NCBI GenBank assembly: GCA_014380205.1
Contig: JACMKH010000120.1
Span: 1-11,036, forward strand
Direction: 5' to 3'
DNA length: 11,036 bases
Origin: Sphingomonadaceae bacterium
GTDB taxonomy: Bacteria > Pseudomonadota > Alphaproteobacteria > Sphingomonadales > Sphingomonadaceae
In this document: one piece after another, positions 1-6,637 of the stretch
Layout of the letters: every line of letters starts with the position of its first letter
How positions within the stretch are numbered: the stretch's first letter is position 1
Program-made: the position numbers and the translations under genes
The notes under the pieces: generated by a model
Told to the model about the DNA's origin: nothing
What the model saw: only the letters and a program-made list of their open reading frames with translations
The model's database searches: none

Positions 1-192
1 CTCGACGCGCTCGGCCGCGAGACCGGCCGCCAGGGCGAGGCCGACCGGATGGCGCGGCTGCGCCAGAAGCGCCTCGAGCGCACCCGTGTCGAGGAGATCA
101 TCGCCTCGGGACTCCACGAGTTCCTGCAGGCGTTCATCAGGGAGAACCGCCTGCTCAATCAGGCGATCAACGAGCAGTTCCGGTTCGCCTGA
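1..192 (+). CDS. 3' end of an unrecognised gene (partial)
   Basis: Frame 1 is open from the first base and stops at TGA 190-192, leaving 63 residues. They are charged and probably all alpha-helical: a run rich in Arg, Glu and Gln (LRQKRLERTR) leads into an amphipathic stretch (EEIIASGLHEFLQAFI), and the protein ends NEQFRFA. No cysteine, transmembrane segment or known motif is visible, so I do not name a family. The codon pattern (GC-rich third positions) fits a real gene. The start lies outside the window. A strong hairpin 60 bases past the stop (252-283) could mark the end of its transcript. More than 700 bases separate it from the next gene, so it is probably not in the same operon. Confidence 0.6.
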   Translation, partial: LDALGRETGRQGEADRMARLRQKRLERTRVEEIIASGLHEFLQAFIRENRLLNQAINEQFRFA

Positions 193-251
193 GGACGCAG
201 GCCAGCCGGGCGAGCGGGCGGCGAAATCAACCCGAAGCGCGAAAGGTCCCA

Positions 252-283
252 AAGGTCGCACCAACGACGTGGTCGGCGACCTT
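252..283 (+). terminator. Hairpin, possible terminator of the upstream partial gene
   Basis: AAGGTCGC at 252-259 pairs perfectly with GCGACCTT at 276-283, and inside it ACCA (260-263) pairs with TGGT (270-273), leaving a 6-base loop and a 2-base bulge. The hairpin sits 60 bases past the stop at 192. There is no T-run after it (CGAGAGGG follows), so it is not a classic intrinsic terminator. It could instead be a 3'-end stabiliser or a repeat remnant. Confidence 0.35.
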
Positions 284-292
284 CGAGAGGGC

Positions 293-310
293 CGAAGTTC
301 ACGAAGTTCA
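293..310. repeat. Two tandem copies of a 9-base repeat
   Basis: CGAAGTTCA occurs twice back to back (293-301 and 302-310). Intergenic runs of this style (TTCACGAAGTTCA) recur in sphingomonad genomes as far as I know. Here only two copies are visible, so the assignment to a repeat family is inference. Confidence 0.5.
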
Positions 311-457
311 TGGCGTGGAGCGAATCGCGCGGGCGCGGGTCATGACAAAGGTGACACCCTGCACGGCGCAAATCCGGCTTCCGGGTGAGGGCGGCGGCGC
401 GGGGGACGATCGCGAAGGGCACAAGCGCTCCCACGACGCATTCGGCGGATGGGTTCG

Positions 458-481
458 CGCGGAGGCGCGGAGGCGCGGAAG
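458..481. repeat. GC-rich 8-base tandem repeat
   Basis: Three units of CGCGGAGG, the last ending AAG, lie at 458-465, 466-473 and 474-481. A degenerate continuation of the same GCGGA-G theme runs to about 497. It lies in non-coding sequence. Similar Cys/Gly-codon-like short repeats are common between sphingomonad genes; no function is suggested by the sequence. Confidence 0.5.
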
Positions 482-900
482 GGCGCGGAGCGGGAAGGAT
501 GCGAGTCGCGGCCATGGCGAGAAGGTGACTCACGATCTCCTATTTGGCAAGAAGTTTATTCGTACCTTTACCGTAGCGGAACGATGGGCGGCGCATCCTG
601 GACCTGATGGAGAATTTTCTGCTGGCGGCTCCCGACCTGCCCCTTTTCGGGACCGATTTCGGGCGCGGCAGACTCCGGCGCGCGCCCGAAGAGGAAGAAG
701 GCGCGCGATCAGTGCCTTATGAAATCCGTGGAAGATCGCGGTCCAAAGTTTTGGAATTCAAGGTTAATGTGAAGCCGCGGCCATGTAGGGCCAACGAACT
801 TCCGGCTGGACTAAGGAGGGCGTGGGGAGCATAACGGGCTTTTCGTTGCCGGTTCGATTTTCGCTCTTGACGAAGAGAGGGGGCGAGCCGCCATCATGGA

Positions 901-906
901 AGGAGA
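901..906 (+). promoter_or_regulatory. Ribosome binding site that sets the RTX start at 914
   Basis: AGGAGA is followed by 7 bases and then ATG at 914. The in-frame ATG at 896 lies just before this site and has only a poor GA-rich stretch 12 bases upstream of it, so 914 is preferred. Confidence 0.7.
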
Positions 907-913
907 ACCCAAG

Positions 914-2359
914 ATGATTCGCAAGCGCAGCCCGAACCGGCTTGAGCCGCTTTACGACACGATCGTCGGCGACGGCGAGGACGAAACGCTCACCGGAACC
1001 GATGCCGGCGATCTGATCCAGGGGCTCGGGGGCTCCGATTCGCTGATCGGACTGGGCGGCCGGGACAAGATCAAGGGTGGCGAGGAGCGCGACACGCTGG
1101 TCGGCGGCCGGGGAAGCGACACGCTGGTCGGCGGGCTGGCGGGCGATCTGTTCCGCTTCGAGGCGGCGTCCGATTCGAAGCCGCGCAAGGCCGACGTCAT
1201 CACGACCTTCAAGGGGCGCGACGCGCTCGACCTGTCGGCGATCGACGCCGACAAGGGGACGGCGGGCAACCAGGACTTCGTCAACGTCGCGGCGCTGACC
1301 GGCGTCGCGGGACAGCTCGCGTTCAGCTCGGACGGCGGCGACGGGACGATCGTCGAGGGCGATGTCGATGGCGACGGCGTTGCCGACATCCGGATCGAGA
1401 TCGACTTCGATTCTCGTGACTCGCTCGCGGGCACCGACGGGGACGACACGCTGATCGGATATGACGAGGGGGAGACTCTCGGTGGGGGGACAAGCTTTTC
1501 GCGCGGGGACGACGTTCTCTTGGGCGGCGGCGGTGACGACAGCCTGATCGGCGGCTCTGACCTTGATACGCTTGATGGAGGCGCTGGAAACGACACTATT
1601 GAGGGCGGCGCCGATCCAAATACCATCCACGGCGGCGAAGGTGACGACCTGGTTTCCGGCAGCGGCGGTATAGGCAGTAGCATCAGTGGAGGAGGGGGCA
1701 ATGACACTGTATTCGCTGGCGGTAACTCCACTGTTTTTGGGGGCTTGGGAGATGACAGTATCAGAGCAACAGGGGCGGCTGTCCCATTGGAAATCGGCAT
1801 GTTGTCCGGGGGAGACGGCAATGACACCATTTCCAGAAACCTTAATGAATTCGACATTTTTGGGGACGATGGCAATGATCTTCTGGAAGGCGGTGGGAGA
1901 CTTTATGGCGGTGCTGGCGATGACACGATCCTTGGAGTGGACGGCAGAGCTGATTTGTTGTTTGGCGGCGATGGGGCCGATCTTATCCAGGGCGGATATC
2001 GGTCGGACACGCTGACGGGTGGGCTAGGCGCCGACACGCTTGACGGCGATGAGAAGCGAGACGTCTTCATATACGAGGCGCTCGACGATTCGACGCCCAC
2101 GGCCCCCGATCTCATCGTGCGGCTCAGCCACAACAAGACGATCGACCTTTCCGCCATCGACGCCGATGCTAATGTTGGTGGCGATCAAGCCTTCACGCGC
2201 GTGCCCGATTTTACCGGAACGGCCGGGCAGCTCCGCCTGCGCTATGACAGCGGGCTCAACAGCACGTTCATCGAGGGCGACGTCGACGGAGATGCCGTCG
2301 CCGATTTTACCATCATAACCCAGGGGGACAATACCGACCACAGCAATTTCGTACTGTGA
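914..2359 (+). CDS. RTX calcium-binding protein with two serralysin-C-terminal-type modules
   Basis: A 481-residue protein starting at ATG 914. Nonapeptide repeats of the GGxGxDxLx type occur near the N-terminus (about residues 20-75) and in a long central block (about 168-370). Two copies of a module resembling the C-terminal domain of M10 serralysins are present, at about 73-166 and 369-470. Each carries a DLSAIDAD core, a GTAGQL or GVAGQL strand and an EGDVDGD-x-VAD loop that looks calcium-binding. No HExxH metalloprotease site or other catalytic domain exists, so a structural, adhesive or calcium-binding extracellular role is likely. The C-terminus SNFVL (acidic/polar then hydrophobic) suits type I secretion, and there is no N-terminal signal peptide. 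The stretch at about 1560-1980 is clearly less GC-rich than the flanks. The gene is probably first in an operon with the fibre gene 49 bases downstream. The in-frame ATG at 896 would add 6 residues. Confidence 0.9.
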   Translation: MIRKRSPNRLEPLYDTIVGDGEDETLTGTDAGDLIQGLGGSDSLIGLGGRDKIKGGEERDTLVGGRGSDTLVGGLAGDLFRFEAASDSKPRKADVITTFKGRDALDLSAIDADKGTAGNQDFVNVAALTGVAGQLAFSSDGGDGTIVEGDVDGDGVADIRIEIDFDSRDSLAGTDGDDTLIGYDEGETLGGGTSFSRGDDVLLGGGGDDSLIGGSDLDTLDGGAGNDTIEGGADPNTIHGGEGDDLVSGSGGIGSSISGGGGNDTVFAGGNSTVFGGLGDDSIRATGAAVPLEIGMLSGGDGNDTISRNLNEFDIFGDDGNDLLEGGGRLYGGAGDDTILGVDGRADLLFGGDGADLIQGGYRSDTLTGGLGADTLDGDEKRDVFIYEALDDSTPTAPDLIVRLSHNKTIDLSAIDADANVGGDQAFTRVPDFTGTAGQLRLRYDSGLNSTFIEGDVDGDAVADFTIITQGDNTDHSNFVL

Positions 2360-2408
2360 CCCTACGCCGCCCGCGGCGGGGGATTGGACATCAACTGGGG
2401 GGACCAAA

Positions 2409-4601
2409 ATGAGACAGGTTGTCGACGCCTATTCGCGCTACGTCGTCAGCGATGCCAACAACAATGAGCACGAGTTCATGTTTGCCTTTCAGTTTGTGGC
2501 GGGATTGTCGCGGCTCGACGTTTACCGGAATGGGGTCTGGATTCATCCCGGCGATTACGAGCTGGACGGCAATACGATCGACCTCGAAGATAAGCTCGAC
2601 GCGGGCGACACCCTCGAGATCGTGCGAATGACGCCCCCGCCGGCCGACGGCACGCCGCTGTCGCCGCTACAAATCTTGTTCATGGTCCAAGAGGCGGTCG
2701 ACAAGCAGGTGTTCATGAACGGACATGGCCTGCCGTTGTTGAAGGGAAACGTTACGCCCAACGAGATTCCCGAATCGTCACTGCTCACCAACATTTTCGA
2801 GACGCCGGGGGATGAAATCGTCATGCCGACGGTTCAGGCGCTGCCTGACGGCCGTCTCGCCGCCGACCCGGCCGGCGAAAATCCGGTAGGGTTCAGCCAG
2901 GCGGCATTCCGGACGGAGCACCGCGTTCCCGCCGCGCTGCCGCCGCTGAGCCATCCGATGTGGTGGTTCTCGGGCGTGGTCGAGAATCCCGAGTCGACGG
3001 CGGCCGTGAACAACAACTTCTCCTATTACGGCCTCAAGGTCACGCTCAAGGGCTACCAGGAGGGACGACCTCCACATCATCTGGCGAACAGCGCGATCAA
3101 CGTCATTTCAACGACCGCGCCCGGCGTCCAGAACGGCAATTCGCAGGCGATGGTCGTCGAAGCGCGGCATGAGGCGATCCAGGCCTCGTACACATTTGAC
3201 GGCGGGGCCTATAAGCTGCGGATCACGGCGGAAGGCGGCGAGGAGACGCGAGGCGAGCTGGGCAACGATCTCAGCGTCAGGATCATGACGCCGAGCACGA
3301 GCCCCTCGGTCGTGGCGGTCCCGAAAACAGGGGGCGGCTATGAGATTACGGTCACGCCGGACAGCGATGACAATTCCGCCTCGGCGGTCGCCAACCAGAT
3401 CAACGACGAAGAGTCCGAGGCAAAAGATCTCGTGACAGCCACGGTGTTCGGCGTTGACGGGCCTCTTCCGACGGACGGCCAATATCCGGCGGATGGCGAC
3501 TATTACGATCTCGAGCTGGGCGAGAACTGCAACGGCAAGCTGGTCGGCAACCAGACGATCACCCGGCCCGAGGGGATCGATCCGGGCCCCGGTTATGCCG
3601 ACGCCGACGGGGAGCTCGTGCTGGCGCACATCAACGCCCATCCCAACTATGCCTACGCCGCCAACTCCAACGGCTTCTATCCGGGATTCACCGCCTATAT
3701 CGCGAAGAGCAAGACGGAGCCCAACGACCCGTTCGAACAGGGCTGGCAGAACGCCTTCGGCGCCGACGACAAGGCGATCAAGGCGCGGCTGTTGTGGCTG
3801 TACAACCAGGTCTCGATCGAGGTCGTCAACTTCAACGTGACCGACGATGTCGAGACACGGAAGCACAACAGCGTGTGGATGGGGCTCGGCACCGATCGGC
3901 CCCAGACCAGCCTGCATATCAGGACCTCCCTGATCGACGAGCACAGCGATCCGCAGACGCCCGAGATTCCCGAGCTGAGATTGGACAAGGTCGAGCAACA
4001 TACCGATGCCGACGTCCTGGCGAGGATCGCGATGTACGGCCGGGGCAACATCGATACCGAGACACAGGCGATGACGGAAATCGTGGGCCGAATCATCGCG
4101 TGGAACGATGGGGAGGAGACGAGTCGGTTGAGCTTCAGCACCATGTTGGAGGGCACGTACGCTACCCGCTGGCATGTCGGGGCAGGCCTGTGGGCCGAGG
4201 GAGTTTCGGGCGACGACAAGGGCGTTCGCTCGATCAACGTGGAAAGCGTCCATGTCGGCGGAACCAAGGTGCTCGCAACCGACCCAGAGGCGGACGATGG
4301 CGCCAGGGTCATCCTGGGGCCGCCCGCCGACGTGTCGATCGTCTCGGGCGCGATCCTGTTCAGGCGGACCAATACGACGGTAACGGCGACCGGAGGCGGC
4401 GATGTGATTGCGATCACCGGCGGCGAGGAAGGCGCCTGGATCATCATCCGGCCGGGCGCGACGAGCGGCGCGATCGTGGTGAAGAACAACGCGACCGGCG
4501 GGAACATCCGCTGCGGCGCCGACATCACGCTCGGCAATGCCCGCAAGTCGGTTCAGCTGCTCTACAGCGGCTCGGAATGGGTGCGCTTTCCAACGGATTG
4601 A
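2409..4601 (+). CDS. Phage tail-fibre-like protein with T7 gp17-type N-terminus
   Basis: A 730-residue protein; GGGGGGA at 2397-2403 precedes the ATG by 5 bases. Residues 1-105 follow the pattern of the T7 gp17 N-terminal attachment domain: FxFxF strands, VYRNGVWIHPGDY, IDLEDKLDAGDTLEIVRMTP, then a helix PLQILFMVQEAVDKQ. Residues about 284-348 resemble the small beta modules of phage structural proteins (LGNDLSVRIMTP, later AVANQINDE, LVTATVFG). Residues about 546-622 match a fibre-shaft segment seen in many phages, with IVGRIIAWNDGEE, LSFSTMLEG and KGVRSINVESVHVGGTKVL. The last 99 residues (632-730) form a beta-rich domain ending GSEWVRFPTD. The middle (150-280, 350-545) is unrecognised. No signal peptide, membrane segment or RTX repeat is present. 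No other phage gene is visible, so it may be a domesticated fibre or a prophage remnant. The T7-like call rests on pattern, not alignment scores. Confidence 0.7.
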   Translation: MRQVVDAYSRYVVSDANNNEHEFMFAFQFVAGLSRLDVYRNGVWIHPGDYELDGNTIDLEDKLDAGDTLEIVRMTPPPADGTPLSPLQILFMVQEAVDKQVFMNGHGLPLLKGNVTPNEIPESSLLTNIFETPGDEIVMPTVQALPDGRLAADPAGENPVGFSQAAFRTEHRVPAALPPLSHPMWWFSGVVENPESTAAVNNNFSYYGLKVTLKGYQEGRPPHHLANSAINVISTTAPGVQNGNSQAMVVEARHEAIQASYTFDGGAYKLRITAEGGEETRGELGNDLSVRIMTPSTSPSVVAVPKTGGGYEITVTPDSDDNSASAVANQINDEESEAKDLVTATVFGVDGPLPTDGQYPADGDYYDLELGENCNGKLVGNQTITRPEGIDPGPGYADADGELVLAHINAHPNYAYAANSNGFYPGFTAYIAKSKTEPNDPFEQGWQNAFGADDKAIKARLLWLYNQVSIEVVNFNVTDDVETRKHNSVWMGLGTDRPQTSLHIRTSLIDEHSDPQTPEIPELRLDKVEQHTDADVLARIAMYGRGNIDTETQAMTEIVGRIIAWNDGEETSRLSFSTMLEGTYATRWHVGAGLWAEGVSGDDKGVRSINVESVHVGGTKVLATDPEADDGARVILGPPADVSIVSGAILFRRTNTTVTATGGGDVIAITGGEEGAWIIIRPGATSGAIVVKNNATGGNIRCGADITLGNARKSVQLLYSGSEWVRFPTD

Positions 4602-4675
4602 ACGGGAACGGACGAGCCGGGGGCGGTGACGGACCGGCCGCCTGACCGCCACTACAAAATCAAGGGAGATTGGAA

Positions 4676-5281
4676 ATGGTTGCGAGTTTGGGTTCGATGA
4701 ACGCCGACAGCTATCACGTCGATGGCGTCGAAATGCTCTATGAGGACACCGGCGGCGCGCCTGCGGTCAAGGCCGACAGCTATCACGTCGGCGACGTCAA
4801 GGCCCTTTACGAGGATAGCGGCGTGGTGGCCGTCGACGCGGAGAGCTATCGCGTCGATGGCGTCGAGATGCTCTCCAAGGACGCGCAAGGAGACACCATC
4901 GTGAAGGCGGATGCCCATGAGGTCGGCGCGGTCAAGGCGCTGACCAAGAAAGAGGGCGGCGTGAGGATCGGCATGGGACCGCCCACCTCCGACGAGATCA
5001 ATTCGAACGGCGCGATCAGCTTCAAGAGCAGCAACATGCGGCTCACCACGCTGAACAATGACCCGGCGACGCTCATCAAGATCAACTTCAGCTCCGACGG
5101 CGCGGACGGCGATATCGTGATCCTCCGCGCCGATACGGCGAGCGAGGGCGTCACCGTCGCGGACGATACCGCAAATGGCAACATCCGCCTCGCCGACAGC
5201 GTCACGCTTACCGGCGGCGAGCGCGCGTTGATGCTGCTACGCGCGGGGTCGATCTGGATTCCGGTCGATCCGACGGGTTGA
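4676..5281 (+). CDS. Small fibre-derived protein: four tandem motifs plus fibre C-terminal domain
   Basis: A 201-residue protein. AGGGAG at 4663-4668 lies 7 bases before ATG 4676; an upstream in-frame TTG (4670) is too close to it. Residues about 10-95 are four degenerate repeats of 18-23 residues built on SYHVDGVEMLYED. Copies 1 and 3 read VDGVEML, and copies 2 and 4 read VGxVKAL, so a two-repeat unit seems to have been duplicated. The same motif occurs once in the preceding fibre protein (SINVESVHVGGTKVL against SMNADSYHVDGVEML). Residues 96-201 align by eye with the last 99 residues of the fibre: GPP near the start, GDIVILR against GAWIIIR, NGNIRLADSVTL against GGNIRCGADITL, and a closing GSxW. 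It follows the fibre gene by 74 bases on the same strand, so co-transcription is likely. It lacks the fibre's N-terminal attachment domain. It may be an accessory or alternative tip subunit, which is inference. Confidence 0.75.
   Translation: MVASLGSMNADSYHVDGVEMLYEDTGGAPAVKADSYHVGDVKALYEDSGVVAVDAESYRVDGVEMLSKDAQGDTIVKADAHEVGAVKALTKKEGGVRIGMGPPTSDEINSNGAISFKSSNMRLTTLNNDPATLIKINFSSDGADGDIVILRADTASEGVTVADDTANGNIRLADSVTLTGGERALMLLRAGSIWIPVDPTG
4703..4960 (+). repeat. Four in-frame tandem repeats, alternating A-B-A-B
   Basis: Repeats begin at 4703, 4772, 4838 and 4907, with lengths of 69, 66, 69 and about 54 bases. Copies 1 and 3 are nearly identical across the GTCGATGGCGTCGA core, and copies 2 and 4 share GTCGGCG followed by GTCAAGGC. 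All copies stay in frame, so this is protein-level repetition, not a non-coding array. Confidence 0.8.
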
Positions 5282-5293
5282 TCCCCGCCCGCC

Positions 5294-6637
5294 TCAGATA
5301 ACGACGAAATCGGTCGCCGAAAGCTCGGCATTGTTGCCGAGCGTCGCGATCAGCACCTGCGCGCCGCCGCCCGCGCCGTCGGCGTCGAAGAACAGCCGGC
5401 CGGTCGCGCGGTCGTAGATCAGGCGATGCGCCGCGCTCGTCGCCGCCGTCCCCTGGACGAAGGCCGAGCTCGCGAGCCCGCCGATCGCCAGCGCGGAGTC
5501 GCCGCCGTCGATCGCGATCTTGTCGCCCGCCGCGAAATCCTCGATCCGGTCGGCCGCGTCGGGAGTCGCGTCGAGCACGAAGCGGTCGAAACCCGATCCG
5601 CCGGTCAGCGTGTCCGCGCCCGCGCGGCCGAGCAGCGTGTCGCGCCCCGCGCCGCCGCTCAGCTTGTTGGCGCCGGAGTCCCCGCGCAGATCGTCGTTAA
5701 ATTCCGAGCCGAGCAGATTCTCGATCGAGACGAAGGCGTCGCCTTCCGCATCGGCCGTATTGGGATTGCCGCCGCCCGCGGCGTCGGCCGCGGCGAGATT
5801 GGGTCCGAAGATGTCGATGAGGTCGACCGAGAAAGCGATGCCCCGACCGCGGTCATCCCCCCCAAGGCGCGGCCCGAGCAGCTCGTCGAGCAGCGCATAG
5901 CGCCCGGTGAAGCGCATCCCGGGGGTCACCCACAGATCGAGGATGTCGAGTGCCGAATAGCTCGGGTTGGCGACCCGCGGATCGAAGAAGGTCGCCGGCG
6001 CGAGATCGACGGTGACGCCCTCGCGCGCGGTCGCGTAGCTCACCCAGTCGGAGCCGAGCCCGCCGTCCATCGTGTCGTCGCCGCGCCCGCCGACGATCGT
6101 GTCGTCGCCCCCGCGCCCCGTGATCACGTCATGGCCGCGATCGCCGTCAAGCACGTTGGCGGTCTCGCCGCCGCGCAGGATGTCGTTGAAGTCCGAGCCG
6201 AGGAAATTCTCGATCGAGAAATAGGTGTCGCCCTGCGCGAAGCCGAAATTGGCGGAGGGCGTGTTGGCGTCGACGATCACCGCCGCGGTGGCGTCCTCAT
6301 AGCTCGCCCAGTCGACACCCTCGTCGCCGCGCAGCACATCGCGCCCCGCCCCACCGACGAGCGTATCGTCGCCCTCGCCGCCGTTCAGCTGGTCGTCCTC
6401 GGAGCCGCCTTCAATGCGGTCGCGGCCGTCCGCGCCGAACAACGAGTCCGCGCCCGCCTCACCCGCGAGCCGGTCGTCACCGAGACCCGCCTTGGCGAGG
6501 TCGTTGCCCAGCCCGCCTTCGAGCACATCATCGCCCGCGAGGCCGCGCAGCGTGTCCGCCCCGCCGAGCCCGCGCAGCAGATCGGCGAACTCGGTCCCGG
6601 TCAGCAGATCGGCGTTCTCGGTGCCATTCTTGTTCAC
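5294..6637 (-). CDS. RTX calcium-binding protein
   Basis: A 447-residue protein read on the minus strand. The start is GTG at 6637-6635; on that strand GAAGGGG lies 7 bases upstream, and no other start is available near. Residues about 5-105 are nonapeptide repeats (TGTEFADLLRGLGGADTL). Two related modules follow, each with DWxSYxxA, VxVD and SIENxLGSxFNDxLRG, at about 109-156 and 197-318. The second carries about 80 extra residues that are not RTX-like. More RTX repeats (about 320-352) and a tail with LIYDRATGRLFFDADG follow. The end, ATDFVVI, is typical of type I secretion substrates. No catalytic motif was seen. It converges with the small fibre-derived gene, leaving only 12 bases between the two stops, and it diverges from the next RTX gene. 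Confidence 0.9.
   Translation of the reverse strand: MNKNGTENADLLTGTEFADLLRGLGGADTLRGLAGDDVLEGGLGNDLAKAGLGDDRLAGEAGADSLFGADGRDRIEGGSEDDQLNGGEGDDTLVGGAGRDVLRGDEGVDWASYEDATAAVIVDANTPSANFGFAQGDTYFSIENFLGSDFNDILRGGETANVLDGDRGHDVITGRGGDDTIVGGRGDDTMDGGLGSDWVSYATAREGVTVDLAPATFFDPRVANPSYSALDILDLWVTPGMRFTGRYALLDELLGPRLGGDDRGRGIAFSVDLIDIFGPNLAAADAAGGGNPNTADAEGDAFVSIENLLGSEFNDDLRGDSGANKLSGGAGRDTLLGRAGADTLTGGSGFDRFVLDATPDAADRIEDFAAGDKIAIDGGDSALAIGGLASSAFVQGTAATSAAHRLIYDRATGRLFFDADGAGGGAQVLIATLGNNAELSATDFVVI

Larger units (their letters stand above)
193..913. other. Long intergenic region without a convincing gene
   Basis: About 720 bases with no ORF that shows a believable protein. Candidate frames are Arg/Ser/Gly-rich and lack a placed ribosome binding site. 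What it does hold: a hairpin at 252-283, a 9-base tandem repeat at 293-310, a short palindrome GTCATGAC at 339-346, an 8-base tandem repeat at 458-481 that decays to about 497, a locally AT-richer stretch at about 541-580, and a strong Shine-Dalgarno-like AAGGAGG at 813-819 with no well-spaced start codon. The promoter of the downstream RTX-fibre operon should be here, but I see no convincing -35/-10 pair. Confidence 0.6.

Noticed and set aside
607..834. Possible 75-residue gene in the first intergenic region
   Set aside because: No Shine-Dalgarno sequence before its ATG, a composition rich in Arg and Glu, and no recognisable motif.
896..913. Earlier start codon for the first RTX gene
   Set aside because: AGGAGA at 901-906 lies after ATG 896 and is ideally spaced for ATG 914, so the earlier start is less likely.
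764..1875. Minus-strand frames opposite the first RTX gene
   Set aside because: They are Ser/Pro-rich or Val/Ala/Asp-rich mirror images of RTX repeats, which always leave long open complements.
914..2359. Metalloprotease of the serralysin family
   Set aside because: Only the C-terminal-type modules are present; there is no HExxH zinc site or peptidase domain.
2367..2379. Terminator between the RTX and fibre genes
   Set aside because: Only a 5-base stem (CCGCC/GGCGG) with no T-run, and the next ribosome binding site follows at once.
4622..4650. Terminator between the fibre and small genes
   Set aside because: GGCGGT/ACCGCC is a 6-base stem with a 17-base loop and no T-run; not enough to break the operon.
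3108..4652. Long minus-strand frame (514 residues) opposite the fibre gene
   Set aside because: It lies entirely antisense to the fibre gene, is rich in Arg, Asp and Val as expected from a GC-rich complement, shows no domain and has no placed ribosome binding site.
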